From Ixodes scapularis (Eukaryota; Arthropoda; Arachnida; Ixodida; Ixodidae), in assembly GCF_016920785.2 (NCBI RefSeq), contig NW_024609857.1:73468252-73532251 (forward strand): DNA of 64,000 nucleotides, in the 5' to 3' direction. The notes below the pieces were generated by a model that saw only the letters and a list, made by a program, of their open reading frames with translations, searched no databases and was not told the origin of the DNA. Below are positions 44,255 to 55,436 of this stretch, in pieces. How positions within the stretch are numbered: position 1 is the first letter of the stretch; every line of letters begins with the position of its first letter. Both the position numbers and the translations under genes were made by a program.

Positions 44255-44322
44255 GTCCTGGGTAGCCTACCCAGGACAATAGTGGCTGGGTATCCTATCC
44301 AGCCACTCAAGACTTTTGAGTG
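44255..44322. repeat. Three consecutive stem-loops
   Basis: Stem 1 is GTCCTGGGTA with its exact complement (44,255-44,264 / 44,268-44,277, 3-nt loop). Stem 2 is AGTGGCTGGGTA (44,281-44,292) with a 12-nt partner (44,296-44,307) and one G-T pair. Stem 3 is CACTCAA / TTGAGTG (44,304-44,322), sharing four bases with stem 2. Stems 1 and 2 share CTGGGTA, so they are related. Confidence 0.8.
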
Positions 44323-44339
44323 CTTGGGTAGGATACCCC

Positions 44340-47095
44340 AATGTTGTTATTCTTAGGGTGGTACCATTACTTTGATTTGCCTCTCCTGATGGCGACATCA
44401 TGCCAGCCGAGGATACCACAATGAAGAAACGTGATTCAAGATGGCGCAGAAGCAGCGGTCAAAGCTGAGACCTCAAGCCCGAAAATATTTCAGATGCCCC
44501 CGAGCAAATGACAGAAAGGAAGTCTGTGCCACAAAGCTTTATTCGTTCGTTCGTTCGTTTATTTGTCTCTTCACTGTTTTATTCATTCATTGGATTCTGC
44601 AGGCCAAAGCCGGCAGAGCGGTGGAGAAAAAAGACGTCTGTGCGTGACAACATCCTCTCCGCGCATTACAGTACAACAGTACTTCTTTAAAAGACAACGT
44701 TATAAACAATAAATAATAGAAAAAATATAAAATTGCAAAACACATACCATTAAAAACTTAAACGAAACCATGAATACAGATTTCTGTTGCTGTGAAATGC
44801 ATTTATTACTGGGAATAGTAGATAGACGGTGAACAAGTTTGGAAGGTGAGCATATTGGTGGAATTCTACTTGATAGAAGTAATAGACACGTGAGTAATTA
44901 AGAGAGCAAGTCATCATAGATGTATAAGTTTAGAATTCCAGCTGCTGTGTGAAAAGCATATCGTTCTGGTCCGTGACTCCACTCCTTGTAATGTATGCGT
45001 TGCGCGCAAACGCAATATCGCCATATCTGTTCTCATGGGAACCTTCACCTGTGCGCCGGAATTTTCTTTCCCAGGTGGTTATTTCGGGCTGAAATTCGCG
45101 CGCCCCGTCCTTGATGTACACAATATGTAAGAAGGGCGCACGGCGCGATTGCTCCAGATGTGACGCAACAGCTCACGGGAGCGGAGTAAATTGCGATATG
45201 ACTCGAATAGCACTCTCAACGGCTAGTCCCCAACCAGAACTGCGGTGTACCGCAATATTGTGACACCACGTCTACGTGTAAATGTATGCGCAAAAAAATA
45301 ATAATAATACCTGCACGAGAAAAAAAAAACCGCTGTCAAATTTGAATTAGATGCGTTTACAACAGTCTCAAGACATTTTCCGGCGTTGTGGTTAAAACGA
45401 AGGGTAGGGTGATGACTGCTAAATATTTTTAATCGCTTAAACTATGTCGGCGTAAATTCGTTTTTATTCTTTAGTTGCGATGAACAAATAGCGCTAGGAT
45501 ATGAAGGAGCGGAACAGGCTGCTCAGACCGCCCTGAGCCATTAAGACATAATATCACAAATTGTGAAATAAAGTACATTACCGATGGAAATAACAAAAAA
45601 AAAATCAATAAGTGTACAATTAAAACTGCCACTACAATTATATATTAAAATAGAATATATTTAAAATAAAGTACAAGCTTCAAACGCTTTACTGTTAGTT
45701 ATAAATTGAGGACTTAAATGGGTTCAGTGTTGGCTGCACATATATTTTTGAATAAGTGTGAGTCGTTTTCCAGTTCCATTAAATTTACACGCTTTAATTA
45801 TTCACATATTACACACCCACTTCTGTAATGCCTTTGGTTCAGGCTGAAAGTTTCAATAAATTATACGTAATATAGCTGTTATTTCAGAAGGGCTATTACA
45901 AACTGCCATCAAAATGTTTAAATAAGTTTTCAAATGGGTTCTCAATTGATGCCGGATTCCTGTCCTAGGATGGCACTTCGTCATAAAATAAGATACCTAG
46001 GTATCCTTTGAGTTTAACGACGAAAACAGCGCGTCCCCTCCATGGCTATGCAGGGCCTTGAAGCCATCGGCTGGCGCCGAAGGAAACCAGCCCATGTGCC
46101 CGCAAAGCAGTAAAGCAACCAGAAGAGCAAAGGCTTTGGCCTTTTCGAGAACGAAGCTAAATGGCCTTGCATCCGTAAACAGAAAGCAGCGTAATAACTT
46201 CGAGACAGCTTCCGAAATTTAAATACTTTCATAAATGCACTTAGAGTTGTCATAGGTTACTAATTCAGAGAGGAACAATAGAATCCTCGAGATCTTTGTT
46301 TGCTTCTACTAGCTTCTAATGTTCAACTTTTGCTTTACATGACTGAATAATTCAAATGATTGCCCCGCTTTATTTTTGATTGTTTTGGGTGAGCCACTTT
46401 CATCCTTTTTGCTAGAATGGGCTGTCCATACTTTCTTTGCACTGTATTTCTTTTCCTACTCTTTTGTGCTCATGCACATATTTTGTTCCCTTTTGACTTT
46501 ACTATCTCATCACTTTTCCCGTGTATTTCTCAGTTTTTCTGCTCCTGTATTTCTCTCTATTTTGTTTACGCGCAAGAGAAGTGTGACTATGAAGTGAAAA
46601 TATCGGCAAGGCTTTAAAGTAGGCCGATGCACACCCATTTTTTACTCGCAGAAATTCTCGATGGCTTCGTATTGCGCCATCTGCGATTTTTGATGTAGAC
46701 GAAATTCGACGACAGCCACGGAAGATTCAAAAGCACTCTTCACACTGGAGATTTCCATGCGGATTTTGAAATTCCAAAGTATTTTTAAAATGTAGTAAAA
46801 CTGATAATTCAAAACCTGTTTTTTTTTTCTTTTTTTACGTTGCGAAGGGATTATTAGTTTTCGCGTATTTACGAAAATGGACCAATAAAATGTCAAAGTT
46901 TTACAACAATTATTTTTAAAACAACTTAGGAAAACATTGTCCTTAGTACATAATTCTTGAACAATACCCATTGAAGGTAAATTACCTATCATGGAAGAGA
47001 ACAGAAATGAAAGACGTTTACAAATCTAAATTAGAGAGCAGTTCCTGATGTATTTTAATTTTGCGAAATACCGTCCTAAAGAAATCGACGAAGAT
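44340..47095. other. Intronic, no gene seen
   Basis: A TTCG microsatellite (about 44,542-44,560) and many short frames are present, none with a domain. A 116-codon minus-strand frame at 46,642-46,992 is AT-rich and not recognised. Confidence 0.4.
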
Positions 47096-47127
47096 CTATA
47101 GGTATCGTACACCTACGTACATAATAC

Positions 47128-47199
<72 letters not shown>

Positions 47200-47230
47200 T
47201 CTTCGCAAATATATATATATATATATATAT

Positions 47231-47263
47231 AATTAGGTCTTCGCAAAAATTGAGTCGTTTACA

Positions 47264-47323
<60 letters not shown>

Positions 47324-47356
47324 TGTAAACGACTCAATTTTTGCGAAGACCTAATT
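47231..47356. repeat. Perfect 36-bp inverted repeat around (TA)n
   Basis: 47,231-47,266 is the exact reverse complement of 47,321-47,356 (outer AATTAGGTCTTCGC, inner CGTTTACAGTA). The 54-bp centre is pure TA and self-complementary, so the whole 126 bp can form a cruciform. Confidence 0.95.
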
Positions 47357-47472
47357 TTCACGGATTTTGCGAATCGCCTACAATTCGCGAAAAATACGTC
47401 CCGCGAAAAATTCGGGCAATATGCGAACGCTGCGGAAGCGACACTCGATTCGCGAAAATTAAGTCGTTTACA

Positions 47473-47475
<3 letters not shown>
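47321..47475. mobile_element. 155-bp MITE in TA microsatellite
   Basis: The TIRs are TACTGTAAACGACTCAATTT and, reverse-complemented at the right end, TACTGTAAACGACTTAATTT; 25 of the first 27 bases agree. Flanks are TA on both sides, so it probably belongs to the Tc1/mariner (TA target) group. The interior is rich in TTCGCG/CGCGAA. No coding capacity. Confidence 0.8.
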
Positions 47476-47522
<47 letters not shown>

Positions 47523-47525
<3 letters not shown>

Positions 47526-47960
47526 CCGGGTGTCTCCAAGGGGCGGCCAGATTCTTTAGATCGACCGCGAAATTCGGTTTCTGAACTTATCGTGCTACGA
47601 TATCTGTAGCGTTGCCCACAGGTAGTGCATTTTTTCTATAAAATTTGCAAAGACCGAACTTACCTAAGGAAAAAGTAAAAAATGAAAAATGCTTAACTTT
47701 TACCGAAGCGCAGTGAAGTAACCGTTCTTCAAACAATAGGGCGCCCTATTGAGTTACCGGTGGGTTTGCTAAATTTCCATAGGAGTTAGGCCTTTTTCTT
47801 TCTTTCATTTTTCTCAGGTAAGTTGGCTTTTTGCAAATTTTATAGAAAAAATACATCACCTGTGGGCAGCGCTGCAGAAAATCGTAGCGCGATAGGTTAA
47901 GAAACCGAATTTTTCGTTCGATTTAAGGAGCCTGGCAGCTCTTTGAGACACCTGATGTAT
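47523..47960. mobile_element. ~440-bp foldback MITE with ~190-bp arms
   Basis: From the left end CCGGGTGTCTCCAAGG, pairs run inward: GCGACCGCGAAATTCGGTTT-like sequence, GCTACGAT, GCCCACAGGT, TTTTTTCTATAAAATTTGCA and CTTACCT. All recur inverted before the right end GAGACACCTGATG. The small centre contains a GGGCGCCC palindrome. It follows the TA microsatellite directly. Confidence 0.8.
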
Positions 47961-47969
47961 ATACGACAC

Positions 47970-49185
47970 ACGGGTAAATTACTTCCAAAAAGTCATTTAA
48001 TTACAATTGCAATTACTGCTATGTGGAAAGTAATTAATTACAATAACAAATTACTTTTAAAAAAGTAATACAAATACCTATTTCTGAAAACGAACCGACT
48101 TGGGCCATATAACCTTAAACGAGTTTTATAGAATGCGACGCATTTGTTCATTCCTTGCCGCAGTGTTTGTGAAGGCTTAAGCATCGCTGCATAAATGTCA
48201 GCTATTGTACTTTTCTTTTATGAATTTTGTTAAATTCATCATAGAACTTGACAGTTTCGGGGTAATGAAGTACTAGGTTATTATATTTAAATAAATAATG
48301 ATAAATTAGTTCACATGCTGGAAGACGCCAGGTCGCTAAAGAAAAAATTCGCTTGACAGACTTTTGTTAGTAAGGCAAATAAAAATACAATTATTCATAT
48401 ATAAATATTTTACAAGTGTTCATATAAAACTAAAGTCTGCACGCTATAATAAGACCGCATCCACATACAAACATCACGGTATTTTAAATAATTTAAATCG
48501 AGTTGAAATTATAATGGCTCGGAAATATGTAAGAACCGAATCGGGGCTCCCAAATCATTGATGACAGCATTTACAGATGCAAAGTCAGTCTCCAAAATGC
48601 TTATGCAAATAATATACGAAATAAAATCAATAGAAAATAAACTTGAAAATAATACAGATACAAATATGGGACCGTAAAATGCGCGTAAAATGTGGCAAAA
48701 AAAAAAAAAGGTAGTTAAAATTCCCAACCTCGGCTGGAAGCTGAAGCTCAATTTTTTCTTTCAATATTTGGCATATTTACGCTATTGTTTGCAGCTCAAA
48801 CCGCACAAGCGCTGCACGGCGACGTTGAGGTAGTCTCCAAAGAGGATTGTCTCTCAGCCCGCAGTGTAAGCAACAAAACAACAAACAATCCGACGCTATT
48901 TATGTTGTGCGTGTGTGTGAGTGCATGTCTGTGTGCGAGTGTTTCACCGAGAGCTAAGCCGCTTGTGCGAGCGCTGAGGCTTTCAAAAAGGTCCGTTGGC
49001 GCCGGAAGATTTTGCAAAAGTAATTGTAATTGTGCCTCAAATTTTGCGATTACTGACGCAAAAAGGTAATTAAATTAGAATTACAATTCCTTTTAGCCGA
49101 AGCTAATTAATCCCAATTACGAATTAGCAAGAAAAGTAATTCAATTACTGTAATTGAATTAGTACCCAAGGGTTTTATATATATG
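47970..49185. repeat. AATTAC-rich inverted ends, possible element
   Basis: About 110 bp at 47,975-48,085 and 165 bp at 49,015-49,180 are dense in AATTAC/GTAATT motifs in opposing orientation and end in GGGTAAATTAC and GTACCCAAGGG respectively. They may be the ends of a 1.2-kb non-autonomous element. Pairing is loose because of low complexity. The interior has no recognised gene. Confidence 0.4.
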
Positions 49186-49229
49186 TATATATGTAAGATT
49201 ATTTATTATAATTTTATTTATATAAGGAG

Positions 49230-49324
49230 GACAAGGGGAGGTTGAGGATGACCCTTCTCCGGTTATGCCGACGGCGACGCCGACGCCGCAAAACACGGGA
49301 ACTAGCGCCTAATATCCGCGCTCT
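49230..49324 (+). mobile_element. CACGTG-rich element, copy 4 (3' fragment)
   Basis: Only the right shoulder remains: a GACGGCGACGCC tract, ACGGGAACTAGCGCCTAA and the terminal CGCGCTCT followed by A6. The CACGTG array and left end are absent. Confidence 0.6.
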
Positions 49325-49814
49325 AAAAAAGCTAGAGTGAGTAGTGGTGATACGGAAAGTGAGTGCTCCATGTGCCCACTCGCTCCAGCTTTGCGACAGT
49401 TTAAAATGGTAGCATCCGACAATTAGATGCAGTTAAAGTACACGTAGCAGAGCGCGTTGAAAAACTGCAGAATACGCAGAAAGAATAAAACACGTAAAGG
49501 ACGAACACAGACGCGCACAGTTCTTTCAATGAGCAACAAACATTTATGAGAAGCCCATAACGCTACGACCTTGAACTCCAAAGAAATAAAAAGAAAACGA
49601 AAATCCTCACAATTTAAAATCAAATTACTCACAATTTTTAAAAATACCAAATTAAAATGAGGAAAAAAATATTGAAATTAACCCCTGAAAAAGGCGAAAA
49701 GGCAGAAGAAAAGAAAGGAAAGAAATTAACCCCTCAAAAAGGGACAAGCAAGAAGAAAAGAAAGGGAAAGAAGGCAAAATTAATAATAAAACAAAACAAG
49801 CTTTTTACGATAAT
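49325..49814. other. Intronic, low-complexity, no gene
   Basis: The A-rich Lys-coding frame at 49,657-49,800 is compositional. A short CCCCTCAAAAAGGGAC-type repeat occurs twice in it. Confidence 0.5.
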
Positions 49815-50403
49815 TCTGGCACGAGCAACTCCAGCTCTTTTGACAATAAGGCCAAAGAAGGCTCAGAGACATTGTTCGCGGCGTATCTGATCTTAAACGC
49901 TTTCATTGTTTCGTGCCCACATTTATCTCTGTGTGAATCAAGCACCGTGGTATTTTCAAAGTTTGGGGTACAACGGTGCAGGTACGGGCATGTACAATTA
50001 TTGGATGGAATGAGTCCGATGGTGCCTTGGTAACTTATAAATTGTGCTCCCTAAGACAAAAATTTAGACATCTTCCAGTCTGGCAGATATATTGGCCTCC
50101 GCAACTCACTGGAATCGAATAAATTGGCTTCTCTTTACAGTTAACGTACTTGTTGGAGTGCTTGATGGAGCACTCGGGTGGTCGACTCGTCATTCACCCT
50201 CTGCGCATTCGTTTTAACCTCATTCCACAAGTGAAAACCACCTTCGTGTCGAACCGAGCGGCAAGACTCTTCAGGTGGTGGGCGGTGTTGTGCACGTGAG
50301 GAAAGTAAACCGGACGTGAATGAGTATTTGATACAGTTGTAGACATACATTTTAAAGAAACCAAAATACTCAATACTTCATGTTTGGCGTCTTTTGGAGA
50401 CAT
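49815..50403 (-). pseudogene. Penelope-like element, GIY-YIG end (copy 2)
   Basis: In order on the minus strand: HVHNTAHHLKSLAARFDTKV and VVF (linker), then KYVNC, IYSIPVSCGGQYICQTGR with CLN and LREHN (the GIY-YIG core with its IP-x-SCG-x-x-YI-x-QTGRC-x-N signature), CTCPYL, TPNFENTTVLDSHRDK and SEPSLALLSKELE. The core frame is intact for about 40 codons, but frame changes occur on both sides. It is better preserved in the endonuclease core than copy 1. The reverse transcriptase part is missing upstream. The final S-x-P-S-x-A-L-x-x-K-E-L tail is typical of Penelope-like proteins. Confidence 0.9.
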
Positions 50404-52195
50404 TGTATGCTGTTGTATGTTACATGAACCAAACAGGGAATTGAATAAAGCTTTGAACGGAAATTGACCGTTCTTCCGAAGTAATAGAACAAAAATAGGA
50501 GTGACACAAAAATATCGTTTTTATGTCGGTATATGTTTCTTCCTATGAGGTATTGTTAATATAAAAAAAGGCTCATAATTTCTAGAAACAGTATGCCTCA
50601 GCCGTCACGCCTTCCAACGATAAGGCTCTAGATTCAGCATGTATAACGTATCCCTCAGCATCTCACTATCGTTCCTTTTCATTTATGCGTGCGCCTCCTA
50701 TGCTGGCTGTTACTATACCGTATTTTGCTGTCCTTATGTCGCACCTTAATGTGAATAACAGTCCCTATAGACGGCTGTTGTTAAAAAGAATGTTGGTATC
50801 TATGTCCCACAAGTCACTCCTACATATTCGTATCGTCGTTGCAGCGAAACTTTATTATAAAGCCTCATATAATTTTTTTTTAAATTAATATTTATAAACC
50901 TTCAGAACCCGCTTTCGGGTGTTACGCAAGAAAAGGTTCAAATACAGATCACAAATTATATTAGAAAAGTACGAAGACCGTGGGAACAAAGCACGTAAAG
51001 GAATACAATTTGGAAAATCACAAAATTACAGCTATTATTTCAATTTGAAGTCTATTTACTACGATAATTAAAGACAGCGAGCATTTCTTAATATTTAGCT
51101 GTATTTGTGTAACAGTCTTGTTTGGCAAGGGTTTCCATTCCGCAATAGACCCTTTCTAAAATTCATACTGGTCACTTTGATCACTATCATCATCTGTGGA
51201 ACGGCATCTGTGCCGTACCAATGGCGGCCTTGTAGTGACCGATAAAAAAAGACGCTGAAGATGATTTTAAGCGGGTGACACGACGCCTGAACATTCGGGA
51301 GGTCAGTGCGACGCGACGTAGGAATGGAACAAAAGACCTACGTAAGCGTTCATTTCTAACTCAGGTTCAGTGAATCTGTGGGCGACATCCAATCAGCTTT
51401 AAAGCCCTTAGATGTATAGAATTTAATCGACGCGTCTTTGTAGGTTGGAGCTTTGTTCTCGGTGCAAGCTCTTGGTTTCACCATCGAAATTGAAGTTATA
51501 GAGAAAGAGCTTGCATTGAACAGTTCCTCGCATGCCGTTCTCTCGCGAAAGATACGGTGCCCGATAAAATACAAGTTCATTACCGCCATTGGTATGGCGA
51601 AACCTAAACTGCTATGCGAACCGCCAGATGTCACTGAATTCCAGAAAGGTCGATTGCAAGCGACATTTTTAATTTCGAGAAGACAAAAAAAAAAAAAAAG
51701 AAGAAGAAAAATCGTGAATGTATTTCTTTTTGCACAGACTGTCGATTCTGGCGGAAACTTACTCGGGGGTGTTGAAAAGGGCTGTTTTCATCCGCGGATT
51801 GTGAAAACATATGTCTTATGAAAAACTAGTGGTCGGGAAAGCTTACGTCCTGAGGAAAGGGTTTGCAAGCCTGCACTATTTCGAAGTTGTATGACGTTGG
51901 TATATGAAGAATCGTATATTTATTTTGAAGACTTATCTATTATTATAAAGAATAGTATATATATTCAATTTGCGATTTTACCGCGGTTGTGTAGGCCAAA
52001 GTCTTTAATTCTGATGGAGCGAATTTGAGGTTACCTCCTAGATACCCAAGTGTGGGGTTAGTCCTTAAAACCATTTATTTAATAAGCCTGCGTCATAAAA
52101 GGTCGCTGGTGAGGTGAAGTCCTCAATACTTATATGATGTGCAGTGGCCAATGTTAATGCTAAACTGAAGGTAAGGGAAAATAGAGGAAATTGCA
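50404..52195. other. Intronic, no gene recognised
   Basis: Overlapping frames of 92 (minus) and 122 (plus) codons at 51,356-51,821 have no domain. TTTATT-rich sequence dominates. No boundary seen. Confidence 0.4.
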
Positions 52196-52199
52196 CTTC

Positions 52200-54420
52200 G
52201 TGTATATGTTAATAACTTGAATTTTTTTAAACTTGAGGCTCATCTGTCAGTCATGACACCTCTGCTCGATTATGTCTATGCCATTTTGTAGTGCTACATA
52301 ACCATCTGGAGTTTTGATTGATATGCTAAAGAACGCAGTCATCTGCGAAACGACTCACAGAGAATGATTGTAATTTTGCTAAGTCATATATCTGTGCTAA
52401 GAGAAATAGCTCGCCTAGTACTGTTCCCTGTGGGTCGCCTGAGGTTACAGGGCCCTTACACTACATACTGTTAAAGAGAATGTTGTGGGAACAATTCTTG
52501 AGGTACTCCGTGATCCAATTGGTTTCTGATGGGTGGATTATAAGTAGGATTTCGTGTTTTCGGAGTTTATTTTTCGTCAAATTTGGAGATGTTTTCCGGA
52601 GTTTATTTTTCCGAAATTCGGAGTTCATAAGAGTTTATATTTGTTTGATTCAAAAATGTACAAAATCCGGAGCTTACATTCGCAGTGTTTTCTACGAAAA
52701 ATGAATGAATAATATCCGTATTTTTGCTAGATAAAGGAAAATAGAACGCGCTTATATTAATTCATATTTTTTCAGCTGGATTCAGTGTTAGTGCCATTGC
52801 CATTGGCAATACAATTTTGTCCTACGGCAAAGGTTGTACTGATGTGTGGCTTTGATAAACGTCGATACCTTAAAAAGAAACTCGTGGAGGTTGTTGCTGG
52901 GAAGCACGTATCTATCCTTTCCTATTCCATGCTACCCCGCGGCCGCGCGAGGTGGAGCGGTAAAGGATGTAATAGGAAAGTATCAACTGCCACTCTTCCA
53001 GTTATATGCAATCTCAATGGTTCATAGCTTTCACTCTTACAAAAACACATCTCCTTCCCCTTAAAACAAAAAATAGTATTGTCCAAACTGGAATCCAATA
53101 CATAGGTTTTTTGTGGTGACCCGATAGTATAATGACATGTCGTCCTGAACTTTGACGACATAAGCGGTAAGACCTCCATTTTCAATTATCACAGATTTGA
53201 AAGATAACAGTGACGGCATTTTCCCTGGACCATTGACCCTGTGCGCTGATCAAACTTAATTGTAAAATACCGTCGTCATTTAGTTCATTTAAGGGGTGGG
53301 GGTCATTGGCGTATCAAACTTCGAAGTTCATCGGATACATCCGAATTGACCACAATTTTACCGGTGGGTGTTCTTCGGAGTTTTTCGGATTTATCCCAAA
53401 ACACGGAACCCTAATTCGTCAGATAAGTTTGTTTTGCAATGGGGCGCTGATGACAGACCCTATCAAACGATTTTTAGAAGTCAAGAAATATGGCGTCCGC
53501 TCAAAGAGTTTTCATCAAGGTTCATCAGTGCTAAATAAAACGATGATATTTTTTTTTTAAACTTTCTATTACTTTAATACTTTTCCTATCAGTTGGGTAG
53601 CTGTCGCTATTCGGAGCTCGCTCCATGGAGTAATATACCCTTGTATACATTACTCTAGGCTCGCGAAAACGACGACCTCGGTCATGCTCCTTTTCTTTAT
53701 TTCTTGGCAGCCGTCGGCTACAGGGCAATAATTACTTAGGTTTCGATCCTCGTTTTCTTGTGTGAATGGGAAGTATATTTTCCATTTTCTGGTTAGGCGG
53801 ATGCTCTCCCGTTATCATTGATTTTTTTAGATATGTCTTACAAATATTTTGAAACCGTGCGCTCGGTGTTTTTAACCATTTTTGTAGTTTATCAAGTTCT
53901 CACCTGCGCCAGAAAAAAAGTTGAAGATTTTCAATCGCTTTTACAATACCAAAATACAGCATTTCAGTTGGATCCATTGGAAGGTGATTTGGCATAATGA
54001 AATTAGAAATTGCGTCTAAATTAGGGTGTGTAAATACGGAGTTTAAAAGAAATGCATTTAAGAATTGTGTGCTTTCGTTATCTCTAATTTTGATACTGTC
54101 ATCATCAACAAAAGCAAGGAGGATCGCTCGTCTGGGATTTAGAATTTTCCAAGCATTTTCAGGGTTCTGAATAAAATATGTTTCCTAGTTTAAAAATAAC
54201 TGCAATAACTTCGGAATTTCTAGTTCTGTACTGCTTAGTGTGATTTTAATATTTTCCCCAATAGCTGATATTGCTCGGTATTGCTTTTGTTTTCTTAAAT
54301 AATATATTTCCCCTGTTCTTCTGAAACCAGTGTGAACAACGGATTTGCATTTTCAAATTGGGATATAACCAGCGGCAGGCAGAAGTTGTAAAGTAAAGTG
54401 GATTAATCCTATCTTAAAGC
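52200..54420 (-). pseudogene. Decayed LINE ORF2, split by an insertion
   Basis: The minus strand, from high to low coordinates, gives an endonuclease-RT linker (RRTGEIYYLRKQKQYR, NAWKILNPRR, FLLNSVFTHPNLDAISNF), a pre-RT region (YLKKSMITGEHPP, ENILPIH) and a first catalytic box (FLDF-KSFDRV-type, near 53,480). After the inserted block 52,546-53,412 come WITEYLKN, TSGDPQGTVLG and a FADDCVL box. Many stops and shifts are present, so it is inactive. The order of boxes and the shared orientation show one original ORF. It is not the same family as the intact LINE (its motif is FADD, not YADD). Confidence 0.75.
52546..53412. mobile_element. TIR element inserted in the LINE
   Basis: The ends are AGGATTTCGTGTTTTCGG and, reverse-complemented, AGGGTTCCGTGTTTTGGG. 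Subterminal CGGAGTTT/AACTCCG motifs are repeated inside both ends. LINE coding sequence resumes on each side. An 8-bp target duplication, expected for hAT, is not evident. The 866-bp interior has no recognised transposase. Confidence 0.6.
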
Positions 54421-54929
54421 GACCCCAGTTTTTGTTTCTGAAAAACGATCAAAGGTGGATACAAATAAATTGTAATCTGTTTCTAAGCAATCATTTACCA
54501 CCTGAGAGTATGTGTATTATGGTCACAATATATGCGCAAGCAAGAGCAAATTTCAATATTCTCGTGAACAAATCGAAGGGGAAATATATACCACGTGGCA
54601 AATTTTCTGAGTTAAGGTGTATACTTATACAAAGAAAAATATTCATATTAGCCGCACCGTTGTATAAAAACGCGCCAACAGAAATTTAAAAAAAAAAAAC
54701 GAAAAAGAAATGCAGTCAATACATTGGAAAATACGGTAGTTAAATGCTAGAACTTCAGTTCTCCAAAGTCAACACTCTGGAGCGAGAATGCCTAACTCAT
54801 CCCTTGTTATTACCCGTCGAGTTTCTTTTTGTGCGTGCCGTGACTCTAGTTCCGGAATCATCACCTAATGGCATGTCATTGAAGGCTCTTTGGAGTTCAC
54901 ACACAATCACTCGTCGCACGATGTACGAT

Positions 54930-54990
54930 TTCAGGGGGGGGGGGGGGGGGGGGGCAAACCAGACCCCCCCCCCCCCCGGCTACGTGCCTG
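54930..54990. mobile_element. G/C-tract hAT-like MITE, copy 3
   Basis: A G-tract (54,935-54,953) faces a C-tract (54,964-54,977), followed by GGCTACGTGCCTGA, a degenerate form of the GGCTACGCCACTG end. Confidence 0.45.
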
Positions 54991-55154
54991 AACTTAAGAC
55001 AAGTCTGTGTACAAAAGTCGACTCGTCAGCGGCCAAAACGGTCCCTGTAGATGTTGTCGGGGCGATTCCGAAAGAAATAAAAGCGGAGGCCTTGGTTTAT
55101 ACGGCCCACATACGTCCTCGATCGTGTTCACTGAGTTCTCTCTTTGACGGACGT

Positions 55155-55436
55155 GGGCGTAACAATCCGGGGGGGGGGGGGGGGGGGCAAGGAGCTTGCC
55201 TCCCCAGTGCTCAGAGTGCGTGCGTGTGGAGGGGGGGGTGCAAGGCACGTGTTTTGCCCCCCCCCCCCCCCCCTGAAACAGCCGCCACTGGGCAGGGCAA
55301 AGACTGGCCGGCGGCGCACAAGGGTTACCAAGGGCACCACCCTCCTGCCCGGGGGGGGGGGGGGGGGGAGGAGGGAGAGGGGGGTGTCTGGTTTGCGCCC
55401 CCCCTCCCCGCTTAAGAACAAGTTGGTACGCCACTG
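55155..55436. mobile_element. G-tract hAT-like MITE, copy 4
   Basis: From GGGCGTAACAATCC at 55,154 to GGTACGCCACTG at 55,436, whose complement is CAGTGGCGTACC. The interior carries four G- or C-tracts of 8-20 bases and AACAGCCGCCACTGGGCAG, which is shared with 61,170-61,200. Open frames of up to 223 codons across it are Gly/Pro artefacts of the tracts. Confidence 0.7.

Larger units (their letters stand above)
47130..47521. repeat. (TA)n tracts interrupted by MITE pieces
   Basis: Four TA tracts (about 47,130-47,197, 47,209-47,230, 47,265-47,321 and 47,474-47,521) are separated by fragments of one MITE family: a 13-bp piece at 47,197-47,209, an inverted 36-bp piece at 47,231-47,266 and a full copy at 47,321-47,475. 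Confidence 0.85.

Noticed and set aside
48770..48870. Possible internal exon of the host gene (TTTGCAG acceptor, GTAAGC donor)
   Set aside because: Encoded peptide is unremarkable, the acceptor tract is ordinary intronic T-rich sequence, and it lies within a putative AATTAC-rich element.
49657..49890. Lysine-rich small protein gene
   Set aside because: A-rich composition with a short internal repeat; no conserved motif.
54744..55434. Long Gly- or Pro-rich frames on both strands
   Set aside because: They are created by G and C homopolymer tracts of the hAT-like MITE and differ freely with tract length.
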